Assembly (NCBI GenBank): GCA_963970005.1
Contig: CAXAMN010001348.1
Coordinates: 335,177 to 399,176, forward strand
Origin: Durusdinium trenchii
Taxonomy: Eukaryota; Sar; Dinophyceae; Suessiales; Symbiodiniaceae
Length of the DNA: 64,000 nucleotides
Direction of reading: 5' to 3'
Numbering within the stretch: the first letter of the stretch is position 1; each line of letters starts with the position of its first letter. The notes beneath the pieces were generated by a model. It ran no database searches. It was given only the letters and a program-made list of their open reading frames with translations, and was not told the DNA's origin. Below are positions 44,401 through 55,200 of this stretch, piece by piece. The position numbers and the translations under genes are program-made.

Positions 44401-46907
44401 AACCAAACTATATGTGTGTGTGGACTCGGACGGTCCTTATTTTTTGGTGTTCACGGAAAGATCGTTGGGCATCTCCCTGAGCTCCCTGAGCTGTGAATCG
44501 ATGTTGTGTTGATGTAGAAGAGTGGAAAGAAGCTGAATCCAGGTTGCGCAGTTTCTGTTGCACATGTTGTGTGCTGAATCCAGGTTGCTGGATAGAGGCT
44601 TGCTCCCGGACTTTACCTTTACCATCCTTTACCTTATGATCAGGCAGCCACCCCCCTGAGCCTACATCGAATATGCTTGAATAGAATTTAAAAGTATTTT
44701 TGACCTGGGCAAAAGGAATGGAGGGATAAGTTTCTGGAGCTCCAGAATTGGCTCCCCCCAGTTCTTTGTCCTCTATTTGCATGCGCTGGAAACCTTTGGA
44801 TCGAACACGGTGGGGTGGATGTTGCAGGATCGTTCCGACCATTCGTGCGGATATTCCACATGTTCAGGCTGGGGCACGCTTTGCCACATGTGCCATCAGG
44901 TTTTGACCAGCCATCAGCCGGCATCTGCCTGCAGTCAGACCCAGTTAGTGGGTAGCCTTCAACCAATTGTCCACTAAACAAGAACAGGTGGGTACAGGTC
45001 AGGGACAACGGCTCACTCTCCAGTCAGCGGTTTGCTGTTGCCGACATATCCCTGAGTTTCCGGAGAGTGACTGGCCGAAAGCGGACTTCACACCGTCATT
45101 GGTTCAGATTTGGCATCACACAAATCACAAACCCAATAGGAAAACATACAGAATACATATAACACATTTGGTAGTGTTTGCAGGTGCCTTCAAGATGGTT
45201 CAAGATGAGACTACTTCAGAAGACTTTTACCATGAATTTGTTTTAAGCCAAGCTTGCTTGGGACGTGCCCCACACATGGCTTCTGGAGGTTGCCGAAGGT
45301 GTCAAGTAGTTCTTTAATGTTTGATGACTTGCTGGAACCAACTGAACCGTATCTCCGCATCTTCGCGAGGATACCTTGCTCTTTGGCATTGCCGCTGGTT
45401 TCCTTTGTGAAGGGGAGATCAATGAGAGTGCGGCTGCCACTCTGAAAGCAGTGGATGGGCAGAGGATGTTTACAGCGCTTCACCTTCAAACAAAGACCTC
45501 AACACTTGGGTGAAGCGCAGGGAACTGAAAGAGAGAATATGATCATGGAAGGTCCCTTTTTTTCGGCTGAGCAACCGACAGGTTTACATATGTTTGAATG
45601 CCCTCCCACGGACAGAAACGGAGGCAGAAACGGAGGCTTTGGAGGTTCAGAGGTTGGTTCTCATGAGGGTTCTCACGGCTTGCTGATGGTTCTCACGGAT
45701 GGCTGATGGTTCTCATGGATTTCCTGTCTATGGGTCCAGGTTTCATTGGCTCGTGCAGCAGAGAATCTGTTTTCATCAGGTTTTCAGCAGGTCAAGGCAA
45801 CCACCTGTGGGTATTTGATACCCTTCTTGCTCTTTGATAGACATCATTGTATTCTGCAAAACATGTTTATCAGGTCTCAATGAGAGGACAGGTCTCGATA
45901 CCCATCGGTCCCAGCGGCCCCTCCGGTCGACTTTGGCACTCCGAGACAGGTGGTTTCTTTTCGATGAAAGCTCATTTCGCACATGAGTGTTCACTGATAT
46001 ACGTGGGAGGATCGTTCGAAGGTGCAACAAAAATAAGTTGCATACAGCAGTACCCATGTCCTAGCTAGCACATCGTAAATTACATTAAACATCGTCTACA
46101 TTAACACAACCAACCAAAAAAACGACTTCGCATCTGAGGACTTCATGGTCCATGCCTACTATACTTCGATGGTTGTTTCAGTGCCTTGGAAGTTGTGGAT
46201 TTCAGGTTATTGGTTCGAAAAGGCTCAATCCGTACTTTGAACGGCATGAAGCACCGATTTCCTCAACCATTCACTGAACCATCATACGTTTGACCCTCGC
46301 TGAGAAGGAGAACGGTGACGTTCTCGGTCACCTGCTTCCCCCGTTCTTTCGGTGCTTCTTTCAGGGTGCGATTCACATCGGATCTAAACGCTGTACATTT
46401 CGTGTGGATCTAGGGCCCATCCTGGTTTCTTAGGGCCCATTGTAAGACTCTGTAAGACCATCCTGAAAAAAGCTCGACAGAGGTGGTTTTGAGATTTGAA
46501 GGTGCCCTGAACTGGACGTTTGATCTCCACATGTTTGAGACCTCAGGGTTTTGACATATTCCACTGAGATACTATGAGTATACTGTTGATAGAAGATATC
46601 CTGCACTCCTGCACCACCAGTAGGCTGGATAACAGGGTGCCGATTTCAGGTGGCCACAGGGTGCCTCCCCACAGGGGTTGTCCAGATTCGCAGGTGTTTG
46701 CCCAGCCTCACTGACTCACTGTTCGTTTTGCTTGGCCTTGGAAACCTCCTGCCCGGGGGGGCACATTGAGTGGGATTTCGTTCGGATGCTAGCCATGATG
46801 GGCTTAGGAGGGTTGATCACTTCAATTCCCACCTGGCATCATCATCAGAATCATCAGACACTTGCTCACTTTCAAGAAGTACTGTACTCACTGCTCCCAT
46901 GAAGCAG
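41420..46907. other. Mostly non-coding with weak exon candidates
   Basis: Candidates, none proven: an Arg/Ser-rich plus-strand frame ending at 42306-42308 after a CACGCAG; a first-exon-like patch at 42668-42725 (MKAGGRDLAPWESGWDREW, ACC before ATG); a patch at 43063-43190 (QAYARIFCSHRPRLEYNRDG after CATGCAG); and a 204-codon plus-strand frame, 43335-43949, with no domain. Short tandem repeats: GCTGAATCCAGGTTGC twice (about 44530, 44574) and GGTTCTCACGG three or four times (about 45655-45715). Confidence 0.3.
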
Positions 46908-47018
46908 GTGCTTTACTTTGGGCTGTCGATGGTCTTTGCAGTCTTGGGGGTCACTCTGGCCTACTCCGAGAGCAGACAGTTCCTGCTGAATGTGGTGCCA
47001 GACCCTTTGGACAAGTAG
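46908..47018 (+). CDS. Terminal exon of a small membrane-type host protein
   Basis: It is bounded by a GAAGCAG acceptor and a TAG stop at 47016-47018, in phase 0. The 36 codons read VLYFGLSMVFAVLGVTLAYS then ESRQFLLNVVPDPLDK, one hydrophobic helix and a polar tail. The codon pattern and the clean acceptor make this one of the more convincing exons in the region. Earlier exons were not located and the family is not recognised. Confidence 0.45.
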   Translation: MLYFGLSMVFAVLGVTLAYSESRQFLLNVVPDPLDK

Positions 47019-48179
47019 CTCAGCAGACGTTGCCCAAGGCGGAGAAGTTGATCTCCGTGGGTGGTTGAAATCAGACACCATTCGAGACATGACTGACCTG
47101 CCGACGTGACTGCTCACGCTACATGCTGCCCCACCAATGGTGTGGATGTAAGAAGATGTGGATACTTGACATGTCGACTATGGGACTGGAATCTTAGTTT
47201 TCTGGGGGAAAGCTTCAAGACCCTCCTTTTTCCATGTCGGGGGAGTTTGGGCGAAAGATCTGGCGGACGATTGATGAAACCCTGATCTTTTGTGAGTATG
47301 CAATCCTGGAGAAGACAGAACATTATTGAATTATGAACCAAATCTGAAAACATTAGTTGTGTCTCATCCATATTCTATCTACTGCAAGATAAGTAAATCA
47401 GGAATCATTATGGACATGACCCTAGAGGTAAACCATGTTGACCAGGGCAGAGCCTCCCATTGATGTAGCAACAGTCTTCCTGAACGAAACAAATATGTAC
47501 ATGGAAGCAGCAGGATGATTTGTGTCTCCCGCTTTCCCAAAAGTTGAAATTCCAACTAGTAACTAGGCAGGATATGCTGAAGATTTTCGACTACACCAGG
47601 TCCCCCTTCCTTTCCATGGTCTTATAGGAGACCAGGTCGGGTTGTTTGAGAAAAAAGTAACGCCTAGAGGCCTGCTGTGTGTCCAGCATATTCCACATCT
47701 CCGCTCTGATGCTGCTCACCCAAGGGATCATTCGAAGTTCGCCAGATGATTCGCAAGCTTTTACTGGTAAGATAGACAGATAGAACAGATGAGTGTGTGT
47801 TATAAAAATGGAGGGAGACCTCCCAAAGACTCTCTGGAAGAAGGAAAATAGATACAGGGATGTACCGATGTACCTAAGGCGTGCGTATGTTCTTGTTCAC
47901 TTCGACCATTCCCAACGGCAAACCTCTTCCGACGTGTGGGCGTCGTTCGGCTCGAGGTTCTTCTTTTTCCTGCTTCGTCCTCACTTGTTCAGGAGCAAAC
48001 AGAAAGAGAATCTGCAAAGCAAAAAAAATCAAAAAAATGAGACCGGCAAGAGAACCCAAACAGAAAAAAGAATAAAAAAGACATATATGAGAGCACAACT
48101 ATATGAGATTACAGACAGGAGGACACCTCCGGGAGTGGGGATTCTCCGCTGATGTCCTTCGATTTGTATCGGTTTCAAG
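47019..48179. other. No gene recognised
   Basis: The part at 47970-48090 is A-rich on the plus strand (AAAAAATC repeats), and open frames there are low-complexity. Nothing else is seen. Confidence 0.4.
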
Positions 48180-49720
48180 GTATGACTTCGACTACATGAG
48201 CCAGCTGAAAGAGTTTGAGCGCGACTCCCAAGCCTATCGAGTGCCAGTACTCTCGAGCTTGGTCATGTCCATGCAAACGAAGAAGAAATCCAAAGAAGGC
48301 CAGTTGAACAGTGCCAGATAACGTCCACCAATCCGCGAAGGCGGACGTTTCACAGAACATGGACGACCGGTTCCGGAGGGTTCCGACGCAGTCCGAGCAG
48401 TCGGGGTCGAGGGGTCCAACGCTCGAGCCGCGAGCCGCATCCGTCGGAAGGCGGTTTTCTTCGCACGACAAACTCCACAGAGTCTATGAGAGTTATGACG
48501 AGTATATGCCATTGAAGCCTTTTTCTGACACATCCTTTCTGACACATTGCAACTCAAGAAAGTCTTTTTGTGTCCTTCCACTGATTCTTGCACCTGGCAG
48601 TGTTGTCTCTATCGCACAGGCCGCGTGCCGATGGAAGAGCTCCCGCGTGGCGCTTCGAAACAACGGGCCAGTGGCCGTGCCTCCACAGCACGAGCCGCCT
48701 TGGAGCAGAAGGCTGAGGAAACCATCGGGAGGCCCCCGGAACCGCGACCTGGCAGGTGATGAGAGACACTGAATTGGTGCACACGATGGTACCAGCGGCA
48801 TGACTATGTGTGACTCTAGTTGGTGCCTGTTGGTATAGGTTCAGGAGTCTCAACAGCGTAAACACTATCAAAGACTTGTGCTGGGCCAATGCCTCAATGA
48901 ACTTTTACAGTGATACAATTATGAGTGAGAAATGGCATGCAGAAAGAGATTGACAGTGGATAATGAATCAACAAATCATGGGCAAGGATGACTTTGATAC
49001 AGAAAAACACATCCAAAAAACGAGTGCCAGGATCGGCAAGGTCTTTACAAGGTTCGCCAGGAAGACTTGGAGGACGAAGCAGACGAGAACGGGTGGATTC
49101 ACTGGGGAAATCGCCAAGGCGAAGCTATTTCGAGGTTCTCGGTGAGTACAACTCTCTGTGGGAACCCTGTTCCACAGCTTCTCATGAGCTGCTCGGTTGC
49201 AGGATTCTTCACATGAATTCAATGGATGTGCTTTGTTTCACGAAAACCAACAAAAGCACACACCTCCGACGAACGCTTTCTGCCAGCCGCCCGAGTTCGG
49301 GATTGCGTAGGTTTGGGAGACCTGGTGAACCACAAAATGATCGACCACTGTGGGGGATCGACCACATGGATTTTTCAGGATTCACCATCCGAACTGGGGA
49401 GAAGGAAAGGTGTGAAACTCGAAGCGTTTGAAGGTGAAACTCAAACCTCTTCACACGCAGAAAACATATCAGATCAAATCATGTGAAATATGTCAATGTC
49501 GATGTCGTGTTGATGTCATGTCCTTGTCATGTGGCAAACAAATGCTGGTCCTTCGGTGTTCTCCATTTCTTCGCAGCGCCGGGACGCTACTGGAGCTCGG
49601 GGGTTCATTGACTTGTTCCATTGCCGCACAGGGCTCAGAAGAATTTGCCAGGCTGAACTGAACAACATCTCAAGGTCGGCTTCAGAGCTGATGAACCCTG
49701 AATGGGGATGTGGAGGAAGG
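48180..49720 (+). CDS. Putative spliced host gene, several exons
   Basis: Several close exon-like patches lie in a row. (a) 48180 to about 48318, AG before G-TAT-GAC, YDFDYMSQLKEFERDSQAYR. (b) From 48356 after TTTCACAG, NMDDRFRRVPTQSEQSG. (c) 48620-48755, ATCGCACAG acceptor and CAG/GTGATG donor, RVPMEELPRGASKQR. (d) 49041-49141, GCAAG acceptor and a canonical GTGAGT donor, LYKVRQEDLEDEADENGW. (e) From about 49570 after TTCTTCGCAG. Exons (c) and (d) have both splice signals and are the best supported. Frames and phases of (a), (b) and (e) are not settled, and I do not recognise the protein. Confidence 0.4.
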
Positions 49721-51184
49721 ATGCAAAGAAGGCCATGTCGGCCCTTCTCTCAAACTTGTTTGCTTCTACCTGGAGTCCCGATTTTGCGCATCCCAGCACC
49801 CTTATGTTGTCTTGGCCTCGCATCCAAGATGGGCAGTTGGGTTCACAAGACCTTTCGATTGCATGTGGGATGAACCCTGGTCCACACAGAGGTTGGCATT
49901 TACACAGTGCTTCTTGGATCATTCTATATACTTCAGAGTGACACGCGGTTCTCCACGCTCAGCAAGTTCCTAGGTGCATGGCGCATGGGATCTTTGGCTT
50001 GTGTCAGGCTTGGTGGCACAAGTGCCCTGTGTGTTGGCGGCCAATTGGGTTGCTTTCGACCAGTGTATTTTTGTTTGTTAACTCATTAGTTGGCTTGACA
50101 GACATACATATTCATCACCCGTCGGAAAGAGAGACACGATGCGACGATGTGGATATTCTGTGCATTTCTGTGATATTCATTGAGACCTCCGGAGGTCATA
50201 CGTATCCAAGGGAAAGTCCTGATAGGCAGGCATACTCAAAAAAGAATGCATCAATGTATACTACACGCGTTGGAGATTGTTGGACTACCAGATCTTTGAA
50301 GACCGGGTCACATGGTTGCCTGACCCTCCAACATCCAGACATATCAAGGCTCGTCCCCCAAAAAAACATATCTCAGTCTCACTTAACAAGCCATATCAAG
50401 CTATATATTATTATATATATATATACCTAGACCCGCAAAAGACATATTTTTTTCTGGTGAGGGCAATTTTCAGGCGAAGCTCAAAAAACCCGCACAACAA
50501 ACAGTTTTGGTGTCGATTTTGTCACTTCTGCGTCATTTTGGCGTCATGTTTTCTATCGCGAATTTACTGCATGTTTCTGCGTCATGTTTTCTGGCGAGAC
50601 GGAAAAAAAGACATCGTTTCAGGGTCTAGGTATTGATACATTATGTAATATTGAGATAGATAGATACATAGATCTCCAACAGCAGAACCCAAGGGCAGTT
50701 CCCCAAACAAGCCTTCCTTCGCAGGGCTTCGCCATGTTCGTCTTGGGCCACAACTATGATCGCAGCCATTGGGGCTCTGCACCGTTGCTGCATGTTTGTC
50801 AATGCGTTGAGAGACTGGCAAACCGGGGCTCAGATGAGCGCAGACTAGTAGTTTTCGTTTTTGTTTGTGCTTTGGTGTGAAACACCGTGTTTTCCCCTGA
50901 AACGGTCGTGGGACGGACTCAAGGAAACACCCATCAAAGACTGCAGTGATAGGCGAGAGTAGAAGCGAGCAATCTCTTGCACCCAAAACACCTTTCGGAC
51001 AGAGAACGGCTTTCGAGCGGCTGAGACGGAAAGGCAGACGTTTGCAAACCCAGCCCTTTTCTGATCTTATACAACAAACTGTTGCTTAGAATTCAACATT
51101 GCGACTAAAAAAATTGATTTCCTCACATGTTATAAACAAGTCTTCCATTGGAGAGAGCCTGTTTTCAAAATTTTAAAAAGTAAA
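49721..51184. other. No gene recognised
   Basis: Contains a TA microsatellite at about 50402-50426. The flanking part (50430-50600) is T/G-rich with GTTTTG/GCGTCATTTT words. No exon could be supported. Confidence 0.4.
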
Positions 51185-51570
51185 ATAAAGGTCAGTCTCT
51201 AAAGTCAAAGCCAAAGTCAAAAAACAGTCAAATCAGACAGTTTCAGAAAGTCTAAAAAACAACGTCAATTTGCACAGATCCGACTTTTTGTTGACTTGAC
51301 TTGTTTCGACTTTTTTTTTATGTTTTCGAGTGGTTGACTTTTGTTGACTCTATTTTTATTGTTATTTGACTTGTTGTTTGACTTTGTCAAGTTGTTTTGT
51401 AATGTTTTGTAATGGTGATATTTTTGTTTTACGTTTTTGACTTTTTTTGTGCCTTTGTTTTGACTTTTTCGAGCAGCGGTATATTTTTGACGTTTTTTTT
51501 TTCACTTGTGTTTGATTTTTTTGACTTTTCGATTTGACATGTTTTTTGACTTTGACTTTTCCATTTGATG
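51185..51570. repeat. Strand-asymmetric GTCAAA / TTTGAC repeat block
   Basis: From 51185 to about 51265 the plus strand is rich in AAAGTCAAA words; from about 51281 to 51570 it is rich in the complements TTTGAC and GACTTTTT. The two halves could fold on each other as a loose inverted repeat of irregular units. Confidence 0.6.
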
Positions 51571-51986
51571 TGTTTATTTTTTTTTAACCGAGTATTCTGG
51601 CCTTACCATATGAAAGATGTTTATAACTCAAATGTCTTCCTATGTCTTCCTGATTGTCAAGATACAAACACCTATGACTGGTCACTAGTGACAATCAATC
51701 ACGGTAATGCAAAACCTTTGTTTTGCCAAGTGGACCTGAAGGCGCATCCAGGTCTCATGATCAGATCAAAGTGCTTGGTGCCGAAGTGCACCCCCCCCCA
51801 GGCTATTATGGACCTTGAGACATCACCCCGTGGGGTTTTGAGAGTCCATGTGGTCCTCTGCAGGAGGTTCAGGAGGGAGGTTTAGCCACCCGCCATGTTC
51901 GATCCTCGAATTGCGGGTGCGGGTGCTCCATCATCCTCGGACTGCTGCTGTGTGCACAGAGCATGTCGGACAAGCCAAACAATGAT

Positions 51987-52164
51987 GTTGCTATATATAT
52001 ATATTTGTCAATAGGGATGAGGTCCCAGTATAGCTGCTATACAGGTACATGCCATATACTTTTGGCTCAAGTGCCCAACCAGGTAAAAAGGAGCTTTAGC
52101 GCGCGAGCTTCATGTTGAACTAAGGGCTAGAACGGGGCCAGGGCACACTTTTCATCCGTTCGCA
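51987..52164 (+). repeat. Possible 5' LTR of element 3
   Basis: Proposed from position only: it starts at TGTTGCTATATATA, ends ..TTCGCA directly before a primer-binding-like site, and contains TTTTGGCTCAAG at 52060-52071. The 3' LTR lies beyond the window, so the boundaries cannot be tested here; other TG starts close by are equally possible. Confidence 0.35.
52060..52071 (+). other. Spliced-leader-like 12-mer TTTTGGCTCAAG
   Basis: Exact match to the last 12 bases of the 22-base dinoflagellate spliced leader, just upstream of the element 3 reading frame. Element 2 carries an 11 of 12 match in both LTRs. Such fragments are known as relics where spliced mRNAs were reverse-transcribed back into dinoflagellate genomes. 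Confidence 0.55.
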
Positions 52165-52175
52165 GGTTATCAGCC
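52165..52175 (+). promoter_or_regulatory. Possible primer binding site of element 3
   Basis: GGTTATCAGCC follows a CA dinucleotide and differs by one base from the site of element 2 (GGTTATGAGCC), which complements the initiator tRNA-Met anticodon arm. Distance to the ATG is 100 bases. Confidence 0.45.
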
Positions 52176-52274
52176 GTATCCAGACTCCTTTGAGCTGGGT
52201 ACGAGCTACGGCCTTACACAACACCATCTAAACGCACACGCATCGGATAGATCAGTTACCCTCAGTCACTGAAG

Positions 52275-55200
52275 ATGGACCAATCCGACGCCAGCACTGC
52301 ATCCTTTGGAGCAGCTGCTGCGGCCGCAGATCGGATGAGTGCATCCCACAACTCTAGTCCAGGTACGATCGAAGCGGAGACTCTGACAGTGGTGAGAGAA
52401 GTTGCGACAGGTAGAGCACGAAGTCGTTCCCCGTCAGCGCAATCGACACCACCGGGGGGGGACACCGAGGTCAGGCCGTAGCCCTAGGGAGACAAGGAGG
52501 AGGACTGACACCGGAGCAGTGAGAGTGTTAGCATTGGAGGATGGGTCAACTGTACCAGTACCGTCGGACAGCGAAGCTGGAGATGGAGCAAGGGCAAGCA
52601 CTGACAACCTACATCTAGCACGGGCCGATGGAGACCTCAATGCGAAGTGTGCACAACTACTTGCCGAAGTGCATATGTTGAACCACCAAAACGCATGGAT
52701 GGTCGAATGTGAGCAGAGACAGAACCAGATTATACAACACGAGACCGAAGTCCACGAAGTAGTGATGGCACACCTCGAAGAATGTTATGTCGAAGGATAT
52801 GGAAATCAACGAAGAATCTCCCAACTTACAGAATCCAGAGACTGTTTGCTCTCAGCAGCACACGATTTGCAATACCAGATTGACACTGATCGTGTGGCAA
52901 TGCGGGATCGTCTCACCCAGTTAGGGGAGTACGCTGATCGCAACAGCGCAGAGATGGTTAGTCAAGTTGTGAACATCGGCACGGAAGAGATCCAGGCTAT
53001 ATCGGCGGAAAGAGATCGAGCCGTAACCGAGGTCATGGCTACAATCGCGGATGCTGAGAACGTCAAGGATCTGTGTAGACAGGAGTTAGTCGGAATACAA
53101 AGACAGAGTGCCAGGAACAAACACGAATATGCTGAAGAGATGAAGATGAGGGAAGCAATGTATACAAGCAAGATCAAATGGTTATCAGAAGAGAATGAGG
53201 AGCTCAACAACCGATCTAATAATCAGGACAATTTCATCATGACCATCAGGGAGCAATTGAAGAAGGCGAACGAGGAGTTGACACAGGCGAGGATTCAAGG
53301 ATCCGATCGACCGTCTCAACCATCCAACGCCGAACTCAAGAAAGCCGAAGTCAAGGTGAACATGTTGGAAGAAGACATTCTACGTAAAGAGAGGATGCTG
53401 AAACGTCTTCAGGAAGAATTGATCGAATCAAGCGCAAGTGAAGCACAACTGAAGGTCGCACTGAAGTTGAAACCACCAGACATGGGATCAGAACCCAATG
53501 TGGAGAACGAGATGATGACCAAGCTTAGAGCGGAACTTGGACGTACCGAAAAGTCATTAAAGTCCGAGGAGAAAGAGGCAATGGAGTACTACGAAGGTAT
53601 GATGCAGAACCAACAGGACATGATGGAATTCGAAGCGCACGCAGCACGGCTCAGAGATGAGAGGAATAAGTACCGGAGGAGGTACGAAGAGGAGCGCTTG
53701 AATGCTGAGAATGCAGCCGCAACCGAGCATGGTGCCGCTTCATCCTCCAGCTCAGGTGGCTCCAAGATATCTCGGAAGGAACACGAGAAGATCAACATCC
53801 CTGCATGGCCCAAGATACACGACCTGGAGGTTTGGAAATCCCAGGTTGTAGCGGCAGTCGTGACGGCATCGGGCGACGAAAGACAAGAAGACTGGATCCA
53901 GTGGCTCTCGGATGCCTTCAGATCACCGTACGACCCATTTCTGCTCGAGACATCAGGCGAAGCAAGATTCGCTAGCATAGACGCTAAGCTAGGTATCACC
54001 CTACATACGATCATCCACGCAGCAGGTGAGAGATCTCATGACGTACAACTGAAGGTGAGGCAGATGATGCAGAGACGTGCGAGAGGCACAACTCCTGGAA
54101 TGGTCAAGGGACGAGAAATGTTAGCGTTGATCGTCGATAGCTTCCGGAGTGCCGACAACGTCGATGTGATGTATGCATCCAAGCACTTATTCGATCTAAA
54201 GTTCCCTGGGGATAATCAACTATCCAGATTCCTTGGACAGTGGGATGAGATCATATCAGGTATGGATGCGGATGACATGCTTCCTGACAAAGCACTCCGC
54301 AACCTGCTTTGGGACAAGATTAAGGATTCCAAAGTTATGGCGTTAGACTTGTCCGTGTACGACAACATGTTGGATAAGGATCCGGATAAGACCTACCAGA
54401 GGTTACGAGAGATCATGGCGAAGTGGATACGGAAATCAATCGAGACCACAAACAAGAAAGAAAGGGAAAAAGCTTTTGGGAACCTCGTGAAAGCCACACC
54501 AGCGGCGGAGAAGAAGGACCCTAAAGCGAAACCCAAGAATACCAAGGCCGATCCACCGAAGCATGACGCCGCTCCAGTACTTCCTCAGGCTAATCCGAAG
54601 GACCACAACAAGAAGGACAAGAAGCAGGATCGTGGAAGATCAACCACGAAGAGCCCAAAGGGGGATCGTGGCAGGTCAGCGACTCCAGCAGATACGTCCA
54701 AGATAGGATGCGCCTTCCACTTCCATGGGAAAAACGGATGTTCTAGAGGAGACAAATGCAAGTTTAGTCACCAAGAGAAGCACAAAAGTTCTGCTAAGAA
54801 ACCAGAAAGCCTCAAGGGTGACAGATCAAAGAGTCCTGGTGGCAGGAGCAGTAGCCCTAAGCCAATGAAGGATCAGGTCTGTTGGAATTGGCAGAAAGGA
54901 TCGTGCAAGTTCGAGGACAAATGTCGACGTCAGCATCACGCTGCTCCTGCTACAAAACAAGAAGCTAAAGGCAAAGCCAAGCCCAAACCGGCTGCGCCAG
55001 CCTTCATGCTTTGCGGAGACATCGAGAGTGATGGCGAGGACGTGCAACCCGCACTTCCCAACGTACAACAAGGTAAGCTGGCGCTTCGCTTTAAAGTCAG
55101 ATTTGATGACCGGGCGAATGTGACCACGTTTACCTGCGATCCTGGTAACGAGCTAAACACCCGTCCCCTCAGGAAGAAGAAGAGTGAGGTGCAGAAGGTG

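Noticed and set aside
52475-52482. CCGTAGCC, identical to the start of the spliced leader
   Set aside because: Only eight bases match, the following bases differ, and it lies within the element 3 coding frame.
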